Source: DASWOJ01 sp964250755
Lineage (GTDB): Bacteria > Pseudomonadota > Alphaproteobacteria > Acetobacterales > Acetobacteraceae
DNA: 64,000 nt
Direction: 5' to 3'
Assembly: GCA_964250755.1 (NCBI GenBank)
Contig: CAXUHB010000006.1
Location: 62,001-126,000 of the forward strand
Positions 1-7,929 of the stretch are shown one piece after another. How positions within the stretch are numbered: position 1 is the first letter of the stretch; each line of letters starts with the position of its first letter. A program made the position numbers and the translations under genes. The notes beneath the pieces were generated by a model, which saw only the letters and a list, made by a program, of their open reading frames with translations, searched no databases and was not told where the DNA came from.

Positions 1-36
1 GCGGAGAACTACGTGGGACTGCCGCTGGCGGCTTGA
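1..36 (+). CDS. C-terminal end of a gene cut by the window edge
   Basis: Frame 1 stays open from the first base to a TGA at 34-36 and gives the tail AENYVGLPLAA. The rest of the gene lies outside the window, so no function can be assigned. It is called coding because a G/C-rich palindrome follows the stop directly and the next gene has its own leader. Twelve codons cannot prove coding, so confidence is low. Confidence 0.35.
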   Translation, partial: AENYVGLPLAA

Positions 37-37
37 C

Positions 38-53
38 GGGGGGCCGGCCCCCC
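38..53 (+). terminator. Perfect GC palindrome after a stop codon, possible terminator
   Basis: GGGGGGCC at 38-45 is followed directly by its reverse complement GGCCCCCC at 46-53, one base after the stop codon. There is no loop of normal size and no T-run, so it is not a classical intrinsic terminator. It may still act as a 3' stabilising hairpin. Confidence 0.25.
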
Positions 54-205
54 GCCCGCCGCCACCGCCGCAAGACCGGCCTGGTGGCCTGCTGCGCTCC
101 CCTGTCCGGCACATGTCAACCTGAACACACCGAAACGTGTTGTTGCCGATTGGAAATTGTGCGATGGGAGAACGTGCGCCATGTGGCGCCATCGGGAGGG
201 AAAAG

Positions 206-547
206 ATGACGGTGCGCGGGTCCAAGATCGTGCTTGCAGCAGCAGTGGCGGCGGGGTTGGCGGCCAGCGCCACGGACGCCCTCGCACTCGACCGGCGCAT
301 CAGGCTCATCAACGAAAGCAGCGAGGCCATCCACGAGTTCCACGCTTCCAACACCGGGCGCAGCCGATGGGAGGAGGACATCCTAGGCCGCCGCATCCTC
401 CAGCCCGGCGCCAGCGTCATCATCAACCTCGACGACGGCTCCGGCTTCTGCAAGTTCGATTTCAAGACCGTCATGGAGAGCGGGCGGGCGCTGGTGAAGC
501 GCAACGTCAACATCTGCCAGTTGGAGACCTACCGCATCACCGACTGA
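206..547 (+). CDS. Small secreted protein of unknown function
   Basis: Predicted 113-residue exported protein. The ATG at 206 is preferred over upstream in-frame starts because a GGGAGGG ribosome site lies a few bases upstream and the protein then begins with a clear signal peptide: a basic MTVRGSK start, an Ala-rich hydrophobic core and a likely cleavage after ALA near residue 28. The mature part is about 85 residues with two cysteines (FCKFDF and NICQLE) that could form a disulfide in the periplasm. I do not recognise a named family. It stands alone, with about 480 bp of non-coding DNA downstream. Confidence 0.7.
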   Translation: MTVRGSKIVLAAAVAAGLAASATDALALDRRIRLINESSEAIHEFHASNTGRSRWEEDILGRRILQPGASVIINLDDGSGFCKFDFKTVMESGRALVKRNVNICQLETYRITD

Positions 548-1031
548 CGCCGGGCCGTCCTCGCCGCCGCGGTGCCGTGCGGGTGTGTGCGCCGCCGCCG
601 GCCCTTGCGGCCCGGCCGGCCGCCGGCATTCGCCGTGTGGATGCCGGTGCAGGTGCAAGCTGGCATGTCCAAGGACGCTCGTGATCGCGGGCCGCCCTCC
701 AGCGCGGCATAGGGGCTGCCAGCCCACACGACCGTTATATGTGTGGACCGTTTGGCGGGCAGCCCGTCATCGCGAGGCACCCCAACGCCGCGCCGCTCGC
801 GACGCCGATGCCATCGCGCAAGGGGCCGAACCGAAGGACGGTTGGCGCCAGTCCTGCAGCCCTGGAGTGCCGCGCCGCCGCGCTCCCCTGCACCGACAGA
901 CCACAACGGCTGGGCGCTCGCCTTTTCAAGCCGGCCCCCGCGATCACCGGCCCTCCGTTCCGGCAGGGGCTGGTGCCCCGCCCCGCGCCCCGCGCTATGC
1001 TGGCGCGGCAACTCCGCAACGAGGCCGCCTC
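548..1031. other. Non-coding stretch with a decayed palindromic repeat
   Basis: No reading frame here has a start, ribosome site and recognisable protein. Around 764-810 the sequence begins CCCGTCATCGCGAGGC and continues with partly complementary GC-rich bases. It looks like a degenerate copy of the repeat family seen intact at 7745-7845 and 12073-12174. I see no clear promoter for the gene at 1032. Confidence 0.5.
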
Positions 1032-1865
1032 ATGCTCCCCATGCCCGTCCTGGACCACGCCGTCATCAACGTGCGCGATGGGCTGGATGCCGCGGCGGAC
1101 CTGTGGGCGCGGCTGGGCTTCACGCTCACGCCGCGCGGGCACCACACGCTCGGGTCCAGCAACCACTTGGCGGTGCTGGGCACGGACTACCTGGAACTGC
1201 TGGGCGTCCAGCCCGGCAACGCGCGGACGGACGTGCTGGACTGGCCTGCCGGGCTGAACGGGCTGGTGTTCAAGACCTATGACGCCGACGCCACCTGCCG
1301 GACCCTGAGCGCCGCCGGGCTGCCGGCGCTGCCCGTGCAGGCGTTCTCCCGCCCGGTGGACACGCCGGAGGGGGGCACCGGGGACGCCGCCTTCCGCACC
1401 GTGCGGATGGATCGGGAGGCATGGCCGGCAGGGCGGCTGTTCTTCTGCCAGCACCTGACGCCCGGGCTGGTCTGGCACGACGCCTGGCGCCGGCACGCCA
1501 ACGGGGCGCTGGGCATCGCAGGCTTCATCATTGCGGCGGAGGACCCGGCGGGTCCGGCAGGGCTGCTCGGGCGCGTGTTCGGCGCGGACCGGGTGTCGGC
1601 GCGGACGGGGCGCGCCGGCATGGCCGCCGGGCTGGCGCAGGTGGACGTGCTGACGCCGGATGCGCTGGCGGGGCGCCTCGGCGATGCCGCGCCGCCAGCC
1701 GACGGGCGGGCGCAGCGGATGGCGGCGCTGGTGCTGCGCACCGCTTCCCTGGACCAGGCCGCGGCGGCGCTGCGCTCGGGCGGCGTGGACCACCGGCGCG
1801 GCCCCGCGGGGATCACCGTGCCCGCGTCCGCCCTGGGCGGGCTGGCGCTGGTGTTCCAGGACTAG
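1032..1865 (+). CDS. VOC / glyoxalase-like domain protein
   Basis: 277-residue soluble protein that opens with the typical VOC beta strand (MPVLDHAVINVRD, then DAAADLWARLGF). It fits the glyoxalase-like group of about 270 residues with two VOC modules. VOC proteins use paired beta-alpha-beta-beta-beta modules to hold a metal for isomerase, lyase or dioxygenase chemistry. The substrate cannot be told from the sequence. The reading frame is open further upstream, but homology-like sequence begins only at the ATG at 1032 (ATG at 1041 is an alternative). The lipid-kinase gene starts 5 bp after the stop, so the two are probably co-transcribed. Confidence 0.75.
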   Translation: MLPMPVLDHAVINVRDGLDAAADLWARLGFTLTPRGHHTLGSSNHLAVLGTDYLELLGVQPGNARTDVLDWPAGLNGLVFKTYDADATCRTLSAAGLPALPVQAFSRPVDTPEGGTGDAAFRTVRMDREAWPAGRLFFCQHLTPGLVWHDAWRRHANGALGIAGFIIAAEDPAGPAGLLGRVFGADRVSARTGRAGMAAGLAQVDVLTPDALAGRLGDAAPPADGRAQRMAALVLRTASLDQAAAALRSGGVDHRRGPAGITVPASALGGLALVFQD

Positions 1866-1870
1866 CCGGG

Positions 1871-2767
1871 ATGGCCGCCCTGGCAAGCGCCCCGGCCCTG
1901 CTGGTCGCCAACGAGCACAGCCGCCGCGGCCGGGAGGTCGGCCCGTTCATGGAGGCGCTGCAGGCCGGCGGCCTGGTCCTGCGCCAGGAGCATTGCCGCC
2001 GGCGCGAGGAGCTGCCGACCCTGATCCGCGCCCTGCGCGGCCAGGTCTCCGCCGTCATCCTGGCCGGCGGCGACGGCACCATGAGCGCGGCCGCCCCCGC
2101 GCTGCGCGACACCGGCCTGCCCCTGGGCATCCTGCCGCTGGGCACCGCCAACGACCTGGCCCGGACCTTGGCGATCCCGCTGGACGCGGAGGAGGCCGCC
2201 GCGGTCATCCTGGCCGGGCACCGGCGGGTGCTGGACCTGGGCTGCGTCAACGGCCACCCTTTCTTCAACGTCGCCAGCCTGGGCCTGAGCGTGGAGATCA
2301 CGCAGCGCCTGACCCGCGTGATGAAGCGCCGCTGGGGCAAGCTGGCCTACCCCCTCGCAGCGGCGGCCGTCATCCTACAGGCCCGGCGGTTCAGCGCCCT
2401 CATCCGGGTGGAGGGCCAGGACATCCCCGTGAAGTCCATGCAGGTCGCGGTCGGCAACGGGCGGCACTACGGCGGCGGCATGGTGGTGGCGGACGACGCG
2501 GAGATAGATGACGGGCGCCTGGACGTTTACAGCCTGGAGCCGCGGGCGCGCTGGCGCCTGCTGTGGATGGCCCGCGCCTTCCGCGACGGCGAGCATGACG
2601 CGCTGGAAGAGGTGCGGACGATACGCTGCCGCGCGCTGGAGGTCCGCACCCGCCGCCCCCGCCACGTCAGCGCGGACGGAGAGATCGTAACCCGCACTCC
2701 GGCGCGCTTCACCCTGCTGCCCCAGGCCGTAACGGTGTTCGCCCCGCCGCCATCCTCCGCACCGTGA
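1871..2767 (+). CDS. Diacylglycerol kinase-like lipid kinase (YegS/DgkB type)
   Basis: 298 residues. It carries the hallmark nucleotide motif LAGGDGTMSAAAPAL near residue 60, followed by LGILPLGTANDLART, and the C-terminal beta-rich domain (VAVGNGRHYGGGMVVADDAEIDDGRLDVY). Proteins of this family phosphorylate diacylglycerol, sphingoid or related lipids at the inner membrane face using ATP. The ATG at 1871 follows the VOC stop by 5 bp. A PAP2 phosphatase follows 13 bp downstream, so kinase and phosphatase may form a small lipid-phosphate module. The lipid substrate is inferred only at family level. Confidence 0.85.
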   Translation: MAALASAPALLVANEHSRRGREVGPFMEALQAGGLVLRQEHCRRREELPTLIRALRGQVSAVILAGGDGTMSAAAPALRDTGLPLGILPLGTANDLARTLAIPLDAEEAAAVILAGHRRVLDLGCVNGHPFFNVASLGLSVEITQRLTRVMKRRWGKLAYPLAAAAVILQARRFSALIRVEGQDIPVKSMQVAVGNGRHYGGGMVVADDAEIDDGRLDVYSLEPRARWRLLWMARAFRDGEHDALEEVRTIRCRALEVRTRRPRHVSADGEIVTRTPARFTLLPQAVTVFAPPPSSAP

Positions 2768-2780
2768 CGGGGGCGCCCTG

Positions 2781-3341
2781 ATGGAGGCGGTGCAGGCGAT
2801 GGACACCTGGGTCAATGCCGCGCTGGCCCCGCTGCGCCATCCCTGGGCGCTGGGGGCGTTCGAGTGGCTGACGGGCATGGGCACGGGCGCGACGGCGGTG
2901 GCGGTGGCCGCCGTGGCCGCCGGGCTGCTGGCGGCGGGCGGACGCGGGTGGCTCGCCGTGCCACTGTGGGCGACGCTGGCGGGGGCGGAGGCAACGGCAT
3001 GGGCGGTGAAGTTCCTGGTCGGGCGGGCGCGGCCCGCGTTCCTGGACGGCATCACGGCGGCGTCCCCGTCGTTCCCCAGCGCCCATGCGACGGTGGCGGT
3101 CTCGTTGTACGGGTTCCTGGGGCTGGCAGTCGCGGCAGGGCTGCCCAAGGGGCGGCGGGCGGTGCTGGCGGGGACCTGGGTGTTCGTGGGGCTGATCGGC
3201 TTCAGCCGCCTGTTCCTCGGCTTGCACTACCTGTCGGATGTGGCGGCGGGACACGCGGTGGGCGGTGCGGCGTTGTGGCTGGGATGGCGGTGGGCGCAGA
3301 TGCGCGGGGCGCCAGTTGCGGCGCCGCGGCTCGTGCGCTGA
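2781..3341 (+). CDS. PAP2-family membrane phosphatase
   Basis: 186-residue integral membrane protein with about five hydrophobic segments and all three PAP2 catalytic signatures: KFLVGRARP (KxxxxxxRP), PSFPSAH (the PSGH motif, here with Ala) and SRLFLGLHYLSD (SRxxxxxHxxxD). PAP2 enzymes remove phosphate from lipid phosphates or polyprenyl pyrophosphates on the outer leaflet. It lies 13 bp after the lipid kinase in the same direction, which suggests a shared transcript and opposing action on one lipid pool. The Gly-to-Ala change in the second motif is mild and the catalytic His remains. Confidence 0.85.
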   Translation: MEAVQAMDTWVNAALAPLRHPWALGAFEWLTGMGTGATAVAVAAVAAGLLAAGGRGWLAVPLWATLAGAEATAWAVKFLVGRARPAFLDGITAASPSFPSAHATVAVSLYGFLGLAVAAGLPKGRRAVLAGTWVFVGLIGFSRLFLGLHYLSDVAAGHAVGGAALWLGWRWAQMRGAPVAAPRLVR

Positions 3342-3389
3342 CCCGGCTGCGCCGGCCTGGCCGCGGCGGCACGCGCCGGAAGATGCTCT

Positions 3390-3417
3390 TTGCATTTTCA
3401 ATCCGCATAACTAATGA
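3390..3417 (+). promoter_or_regulatory. Putative sigma-70 promoter of the lysine-rich protein gene
   Basis: TTGCAT at 3390-3395, a 16-base spacer and TAATGA at 3412-3417, inside an AT-rich island that stands out in this GC-rich DNA. It lies about 90 bp upstream of the ATG at 3510. The assignment rests on the hexamers and local base composition only. Confidence 0.4.
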
Positions 3418-3509
3418 TCCGTGTGCGTCCTGTGAGTTCGCCTGGGCGGTGCGCCGGCGCGGCGACCGTCGTTCTGGATCAATCTCATCAAGCAAGGGAG
3501 CGTCCATCC

Positions 3510-3932
3510 ATGCCAGCCAAGAGCGGCCGCCTGCCTCCGGTCCTGATCACCGCGTGGTCGAAGCTGAAGAAGGATCTCGTCCCTGCCGTGGACAAGCTGC
3601 CCAAGGATCTCGTGGACGACGACCAGAAAAAGAAGATCAAGAAGGGGCTGTCGGACATGTTCGCAAAGCTCGACGGCGGGCTGAAGAAGAAGATGATCCT
3701 CGCGTCGGAGGCGGAGGATGACGCCGTGGCGAAGAAGGCACTGGCCGACGTCAGCAAGATTTGCAAGGACTACAAGAAGAAGGTGAAGGCTGCCGTCACG
3801 GAGGTCGTCAAGGACGACGTGGACGAGTGGAAGGAGCTGACGGCCAACACCAACGCCATCGCCAAGAAGGTTTCGGAAACGCTCAAGGCCATTGACAGCG
3901 CAGCAGCCAAGACGCTGGCGGCCATGCCGTAG
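3510..3932 (+). CDS. Small lysine-rich, mostly helical protein of unknown function
   Basis: 140 residues, no signal peptide, no cysteine and no membrane segment. About one residue in five is lysine, often in runs such as KKKIKK and DYKKKVK alternating with Asp/Glu, which predicts an amphipathic, possibly coiled helical protein. The ATG at 3510 is chosen because it follows an AAGGGAG-like ribosome site and begins the lysine-rich composition; an upstream in-frame ATG at 3414 lies inside the promoter island. Codon use is less GC3-biased than that of neighbouring genes because AAG and GAC codons dominate. I do not recognise a family. A nucleic-acid or polymer-binding role would be speculation. 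Confidence 0.7.
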   Translation: MPAKSGRLPPVLITAWSKLKKDLVPAVDKLPKDLVDDDQKKKIKKGLSDMFAKLDGGLKKKMILASEAEDDAVAKKALADVSKICKDYKKKVKAAVTEVVKDDVDEWKELTANTNAIAKKVSETLKAIDSAAAKTLAAMP

Positions 3933-4463
3933 CCGGCTTGGCCGGCGGCACCGTGCCGGACGTCCCGACGGGTAGGAACCAAGTTCGGCAGGCACCGGGC
4001 CGGCCCTGCGGCGTCCCGCTCCGCGTGCGTCACGGTCCGCGCGTCATGCCCTTGATCCAGTAAGCCACATCGGGGCACGGGCCGGTGCTCCCTTGCCGAC
4101 GGCCCCTCGCTCCGTCCGTTCTCGCCGGTGCGTCCCGATGCATGCCGTGATCGTGGAGGCGGCTGGGGGGGTAAGGCGGTTGCCATCAGGACGGCCGGTC
4201 CCTCTCAGCCCCCCGCCTGCCAGGCAAGGTTCCGGTTCCGGCTGCTGCCCTGCGCGCAGGGAAAGGCTTCACCCATCGGCTGCCTCAGGGCCGGGTGCGG
4301 CCCACGGCATCCGCTGCAAGACCGTTCTGGCAAGGGCGCAGCGTTTTCATTAGAACAGCCGGGGAGCAGACGGTGCGGCGGCCCGCCCCTTGCGCCCCGC
4401 GGTGCAACGCAGGCGGGGTTGCCGCGTCTTGATGTTCGGGTGCGCCCGGATTGAAGGAATACT
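3933..4463. other. Non-coding stretch, no supported feature
   Basis: About 530 bp with only short overlapping reading frames on both strands, none with a ribosome site or recognisable product. There is no tRNA-like fold and none of the repeat families of this window. It should contain the promoter of the lipoprotein gene at 4464, but I find no convincing hexamer pair. Confidence 0.4.
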
Positions 4464-4823
4464 GTGTCGTCCAGCAAGGTCCGCCTCGCAATTCTGCTGC
4501 TGGCCCCTTTGCCGATGCTGGGGCTGGCCGGCTGCGCCGCGCCCCGGCCGGAGTATATCAAGCTGAACCCGCCACAGGCCCTCCCTCCACCGCCGGTGCG
4601 GCCTGCCGCACGCTCTGCCACGGCCCGGCCCCGCCCGCCGCGTCCGTCCGGGGACGCCGCGGACCCGTCCTGCGCGCCCCCGGGCGTGCAGGCGCTCCCG
4701 GCCCCGCGCAAAGCCGAGCTGTTCCGGCAGTTCGCGGCGCTGCAGGGTGCGCCGGTGGACAGCGCCGCCCCAGCCCCGGCCCCTCCGGGTCTGCCGCCCT
4801 GTCCGCCGGCTGCCGCACGATGA
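4464..4823 (+). CDS. Small proline-rich lipoprotein
   Basis: 119 residues from a GTG start, MSSSKVRLAILLLAPLPMLGLAGC. The hydrophobic core ends in the lipobox LAGC, so Cys24 should be lipidated and anchor the protein in a membrane facing the periplasm. The rest is rich in Pro and Ala with short charged patches and no recognised domain. An AAGGA ribosome site lies about 8 bp upstream of the GTG. The stop overlaps the start of the next gene (ATGA), so the pair is probably translationally coupled and may act together at the envelope. Confidence 0.65.
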   Translation: MSSSKVRLAILLLAPLPMLGLAGCAAPRPEYIKLNPPQALPPPPVRPAARSATARPRPPRPSGDAADPSCAPPGVQALPAPRKAELFRQFAALQGAPVDSAAPAPAPPGLPPCPPAAAR

Positions 4824-6040
4824 TGGACGGCGACGCAGGCGTGCAGCCGCCGGACGCCGGGGCCGGGCAGGGGGCCGGGGTAGGCTCGGCTGCGCGCGTC
4901 GCGTCCTTCGTTGCGCGCGGGGGCCGGGCCGTCATCATCCTGTGTCCGGCCCGCAAGGTGCGCACGGCGGTGCTGGATGGGGTGCTGGAGGGGCTGCCCG
5001 GCCACCTGACCCGCGCCGGCAACCCGTTGGCCAGCCCGCTGACGCTGCACCGGCTGCTGTTCCAGATCGGGGCAGGCGCCGTGGACGGGGACGACGGCGT
5101 GCTGGTGCGCCGCCTGCAGGAGCGCGCGGGGCCAGCGGACCTGGTGGTGCTGGCGGTGGATGACGCGCAGACCCTGGCGCCCGACGCGCTGGCGGCGCTG
5201 GCACAGGTGCCGGCCCCGGGCATCATCGGCGGGCATCCCGGACGGCTGCTGATTCTGTCCGGCCACCCCGACCTGCTGCTGCACCTGCTCGACCCCGGCC
5301 TGGACGCGCTGAACAACCCCGACGCCGCGCTGATGGTGGACGTGGACCTGGATGTGGACGACGTGGCGGATTTCCCTGCCGCGGACGGGCCGCCGGCTGA
5401 ACGGCCGCCTTTGGCCGAAGCTGGCCCGCCCGCATCCCCGCTCCGGCCTCCTGCCCCCCCGCCTTCCGCGTCCCTGGCCGCGCCGGCGGGCGCGTCTGCG
5501 GCCGTTCCCGCGGCTGTCTCCGCAACTGCGCCTGTGACGGCATCGGCTTCTCCGGCTGCGCGCGTCAGTCCGTCCGCCCCCCTGTCCACCTCCTTGCCAG
5601 AGCCGGCGGCTGCACCGGCCCAGCCCGCAACGCGGAGCAGGCGGCTGCGCTGGAGGTTGGGCGGCGTGGCGGCGGTGGGCGCCGCTGCGTTGCTGGCGGC
5701 GCTGGCCTGGCGCATCGCACCGCAGGCTGCGCGCGGTCCGATCCCGTCCCAGCCTGCATCCACCCAGCCGGCTGCTCCGTCCGTGCCTCCCGCCGCTGCG
5801 CCGGCCATTGCCCCGCTGCTCGCCGCGCCGCCCGGGCTTGTGCCCGGGCCGGATGGGCAAACGGCCCCGCCGGCGCCGCGGCGTGCCCTGCCGTCCGAGG
5901 CCGACCTGCGGCGGGAGTTCGACCTTTTCCTCGACCGCGCCGGGGAGGACACGGCGAACCTCAGCCCGTCCGACCGTGCGGCGCTGTTCCAGGAGTATCT
6001 GGCTTGGCGCAGCCGCAACCTGGACCGGACGGCGCCCTGA
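4820..6040 (+). CDS. Membrane protein with degenerate AAA/ExeA-like N-terminus
   Basis: 406 residues. Residues about 20-175 look like an ATPase core of the ExeA/GspA type: a strand RAVIILCPARKVRTAV where a P-loop would sit, a Walker-B-like LVVLAVDDAQTL (Asp114-Asp115) and a sensor-like strand RLLILSGHPDLL. No GxxxxGK[ST] motif is present, so ATP hydrolysis is unlikely. A Pro/Ala-rich linker (about 195-275) leads to one membrane segment (about 278-300) and a C-terminal region with a conserved-looking DLRREFDLFLDRAG helix. The start overlaps the lipoprotein stop by 4 bp. The family assignment is inferred from motif order only. It could be a structural relative of DamX/ExeA proteins at the cell wall. 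Confidence 0.55.
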   Translation: MMDGDAGVQPPDAGAGQGAGVGSAARVASFVARGGRAVIILCPARKVRTAVLDGVLEGLPGHLTRAGNPLASPLTLHRLLFQIGAGAVDGDDGVLVRRLQERAGPADLVVLAVDDAQTLAPDALAALAQVPAPGIIGGHPGRLLILSGHPDLLLHLLDPGLDALNNPDAALMVDVDLDVDDVADFPAADGPPAERPPLAEAGPPASPLRPPAPPPSASLAAPAGASAAVPAAVSATAPVTASASPAARVSPSAPLSTSLPEPAAAPAQPATRSRRLRWRLGGVAAVGAAALLAALAWRIAPQAARGPIPSQPASTQPAAPSVPPAAAPAIAPLLAAPPGLVPGPDGQTAPPAPRRALPSEADLRREFDLFLDRAGEDTANLSPSDRAALFQEYLAWRSRNLDRTAP

Positions 6041-6100
6041 CCGGAAGGCGCCCTGACCGGAAGGGGGTGCATCAGGCGGGGGCGCGCCACATGGGGGCGA

Positions 6101-6742
6101 TCAGGCCGCGGGAGCCAGCCGATACAGGCGGGTAGGGCGCAGGGTGCGGTCCTCCAGCTCCAGCAGGGTCGGGACCGCGTACTCGGCCATGGGGGTCAGG
6201 CCGTCGCCGGGCAGGTAGGCGCGTCCGGGGTCGGCGACCCACACCTCGCACGCCCCGGCCATCGCGCGCAGCCACGGCAGGATGTGCCGGGTCATCGGCG
6301 CCTCGTAGCACACGTCCCCGCACAGGATCAGGTCCCAGCGAGCGGGCTGGCCGACCACGTCCTCCATCAGCACCTGCACATCCGCGCCGTTGGCCGCCGC
6401 GTTCAGGCCGATGGCGGCGGCGGCCAGGGCGTCAATCTCCGCCGCTTCTACCAGGGCCGCGCCGGACAGGGCGCAGGCGATGGCGGCGATGCCGCACCCG
6501 GCGGCGAAGTCCAGCACGCGGCGGCCCTGCACCAGCTCCGGATGATCCAGGACGTGCCGCGCCAGGGCCTGCCCGCCCGGCCAAGCAAAGGCCCAGAACG
6601 GCGGCTCGATCCCGGACTTCTCCAGCCAGGCCTCGCTGGCCTGCCAGATCGGGGTGATCTCGGCCGCCAGGTGCAGCGTGACCTCCGGCACCAGCTCGGT
6701 GCGGCCCGGCGCGGTGTGGGCTTGGATGAAGGCGACGCTCAC
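6101..6742 (-). CDS. SAM methyltransferase resembling ETF-beta lysine methyltransferase
   Basis: 213 residues from a GTG that overlaps the ubiA stop (GTGA). The segment PFWAFAWPGGQALARHVLDHP followed by VLDFAAGCGIAAIA is the signature of the METTL20/ETFBKMT group, which trimethylates lysines on the beta subunit of electron transfer flavoprotein. It contains motif I (DFAAGCG), an acidic residue after motif II (AAEID) and a motif IV-like LILCGDVCYE. Alphaproteobacterial homologues of this enzyme are known. Related class I methyltransferases acting on ribosomal proteins are the main alternative. The overlap with ubiA couples it to ubiquinone synthesis, which is biologically consistent because ETF feeds electrons to the quinone pool. 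Confidence 0.75.
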   Translation of the reverse strand: MSVAFIQAHTAPGRTELVPEVTLHLAAEITPIWQASEAWLEKSGIEPPFWAFAWPGGQALARHVLDHPELVQGRRVLDFAAGCGIAAIACALSGAALVEAAEIDALAAAAIGLNAAANGADVQVLMEDVVGQPARWDLILCGDVCYEAPMTRHILPWLRAMAGACEVWVADPGRAYLPGDGLTPMAEYAVPTLLELEDRTLRPTRLYRLAPAA

Positions 6743-7665
6743 AGCAGCCCGATCAGGATTGCGGCCCCGATGGCCAGCCCGGCCTCCCGGTTCAGCTTGA
6801 ACAGGCGCAGGCACCCCGCGGGGTCGTCCACGTCCAGGGCGCGGACCTGATGGGCCAGCACCGCCGCCGGCACCAGCAGCGCCGGGGCGAACCAGCCCGA
6901 CAGCCCGGCCAGCCATCCCGCCAGCCCCAGCAAGGCCAGCGCCGCGCCGTAGCACGCGGCCAGGAAGGGCCGGGTGCTGCCCGCGAACAGCCGGGCCGTG
7001 CTGCGCACGCCGATCAGCGCGTCGTCCTCCCGGTCCTGGTGGCCGTAGATCGTGTCGTAGCCGAGTATCCACATGAACGCCGCCGCGTGCAGCGCCAGCG
7101 CCGCCGCATCCAGCCGTCCGGCGGCGGCGGCGTAGCCCATCGGCGCGCCCCAGCCGAAGGTCACGCCCAGCGCCGCCTGCGGCCACCAGGTCACCCGCTT
7201 GGCCAGCGGATACAGCGCCACCAGCCCCAGGGACAGCACGCCCAGCGCCTGCGCCAGCGCGTTCAGTTGCAGCAGGACCAGCAGCCCCGCCAGCAGCAGC
7301 CCCGCCAGGAACACGGCGGCCTGCCGCATCCGCAGCGCCCCGCTGGCCAGCGGGCGCCCTGCGGTGCGCGTCACCAGCCGGTCCATGTCGCGGTCCCACA
7401 TGTCGTTCACGACGCATCCGGCGCTGCGCATCACCACGGCCCCCAGCCCGAACAGCAGGACCAGCCGTGCGGCCTCGGCCGGCGCGGGGCGGGCGAGCAG
7501 GATGCTCCACAACCCCGGCAGGAACAGCAGCCAGGACCCGATGGGCCGGTCCAGCCGGGCCAGCACGGCATAGGGCCGCCAGGCCGCCGGCAGCCGCGCC
7601 ACCCAGCCGCCCGCCGCAATGTCCGTCCAGCCCGTGCGCACGTCCGGCCCCATGCCGGCCTGCAT
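6739..7665 (-). CDS. ubiA: 4-hydroxybenzoate polyprenyltransferase
   Basis: About 308 residues, a polytopic inner-membrane protein that prenylates 4-hydroxybenzoate in ubiquinone synthesis. Both Mg-prenyl-diphosphate Asp motifs are present: NDMWDRDMDR and the second YDTIYGHQDREDD, plus the LDRPIGSWLLFLPG start typical of UbiA. Starts at 7665 or 7653 (MGPDV) are both possible; further upstream the frame runs into the repeat at 7745-7845. Its stop overlaps the GTG of the methyltransferase, so the two form one operon. Confidence 0.92.
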   Translation of the reverse strand: MQAGMGPDVRTGWTDIAAGGWVARLPAAWRPYAVLARLDRPIGSWLLFLPGLWSILLARPAPAEAARLVLLFGLGAVVMRSAGCVVNDMWDRDMDRLVTRTAGRPLASGALRMRQAAVFLAGLLLAGLLVLLQLNALAQALGVLSLGLVALYPLAKRVTWWPQAALGVTFGWGAPMGYAAAAGRLDAAALALHAAAFMWILGYDTIYGHQDREDDALIGVRSTARLFAGSTRPFLAACYGAALALLGLAGWLAGLSGWFAPALLVPAAVLAHQVRALDVDDPAGCLRLFKLNREAGLAIGAAILIGLL

Positions 7666-7744
7666 AGGCGCGGCGGTGGACGGGCGCCAGGGGGCGGGGG
7701 CGCACGCGCCAGCTTGTGCTGGCATCCACCGTGCCCTGGGCAAC

Positions 7745-7845
7745 CCGTCATCGCGAGGCGCCCTTGCGTCGTGGCAATCCAGGGGCCGGCAGCGCAGTCC
7801 CCGCGGCCCCTGGATTGCCGCGTCGCTGCGCTCCTCGCAATGACG
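7745..7845. repeat. Inverted repeat of the GTCATTGCGAGG family
   Basis: The left arm begins CGTCATCGCGAGGCGC and runs through GTGGCAATCCAGGGGCC. The right arm reads GGCCCCTGGATTGCCGCG and ends CTCGCAATGACG, its imperfect reverse complement. The element fills the gap between the ubiA and LysR genes. The same family recurs at 12073-12174 and as a half copy near 15855. Similar palindromic repeats are widespread in proteobacterial intergenic DNA. Confidence 0.75.
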
Positions 7846-7929
7846 AGGTGCCCGGGGCGTGGTTGGGTGTGGGAGCCGGCGGCAACGCCTTTACCGCCCG
7901 GCCATCGCCGGCACCGCGCCGCAGCCCGC

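Noticed and set aside
3933..4463. Small reading frames of 60-140 codons on both strands
   Set aside because: None has a ribosome site, signal or family resemblance, and they overlap each other in several frames, as expected by chance at this GC content.
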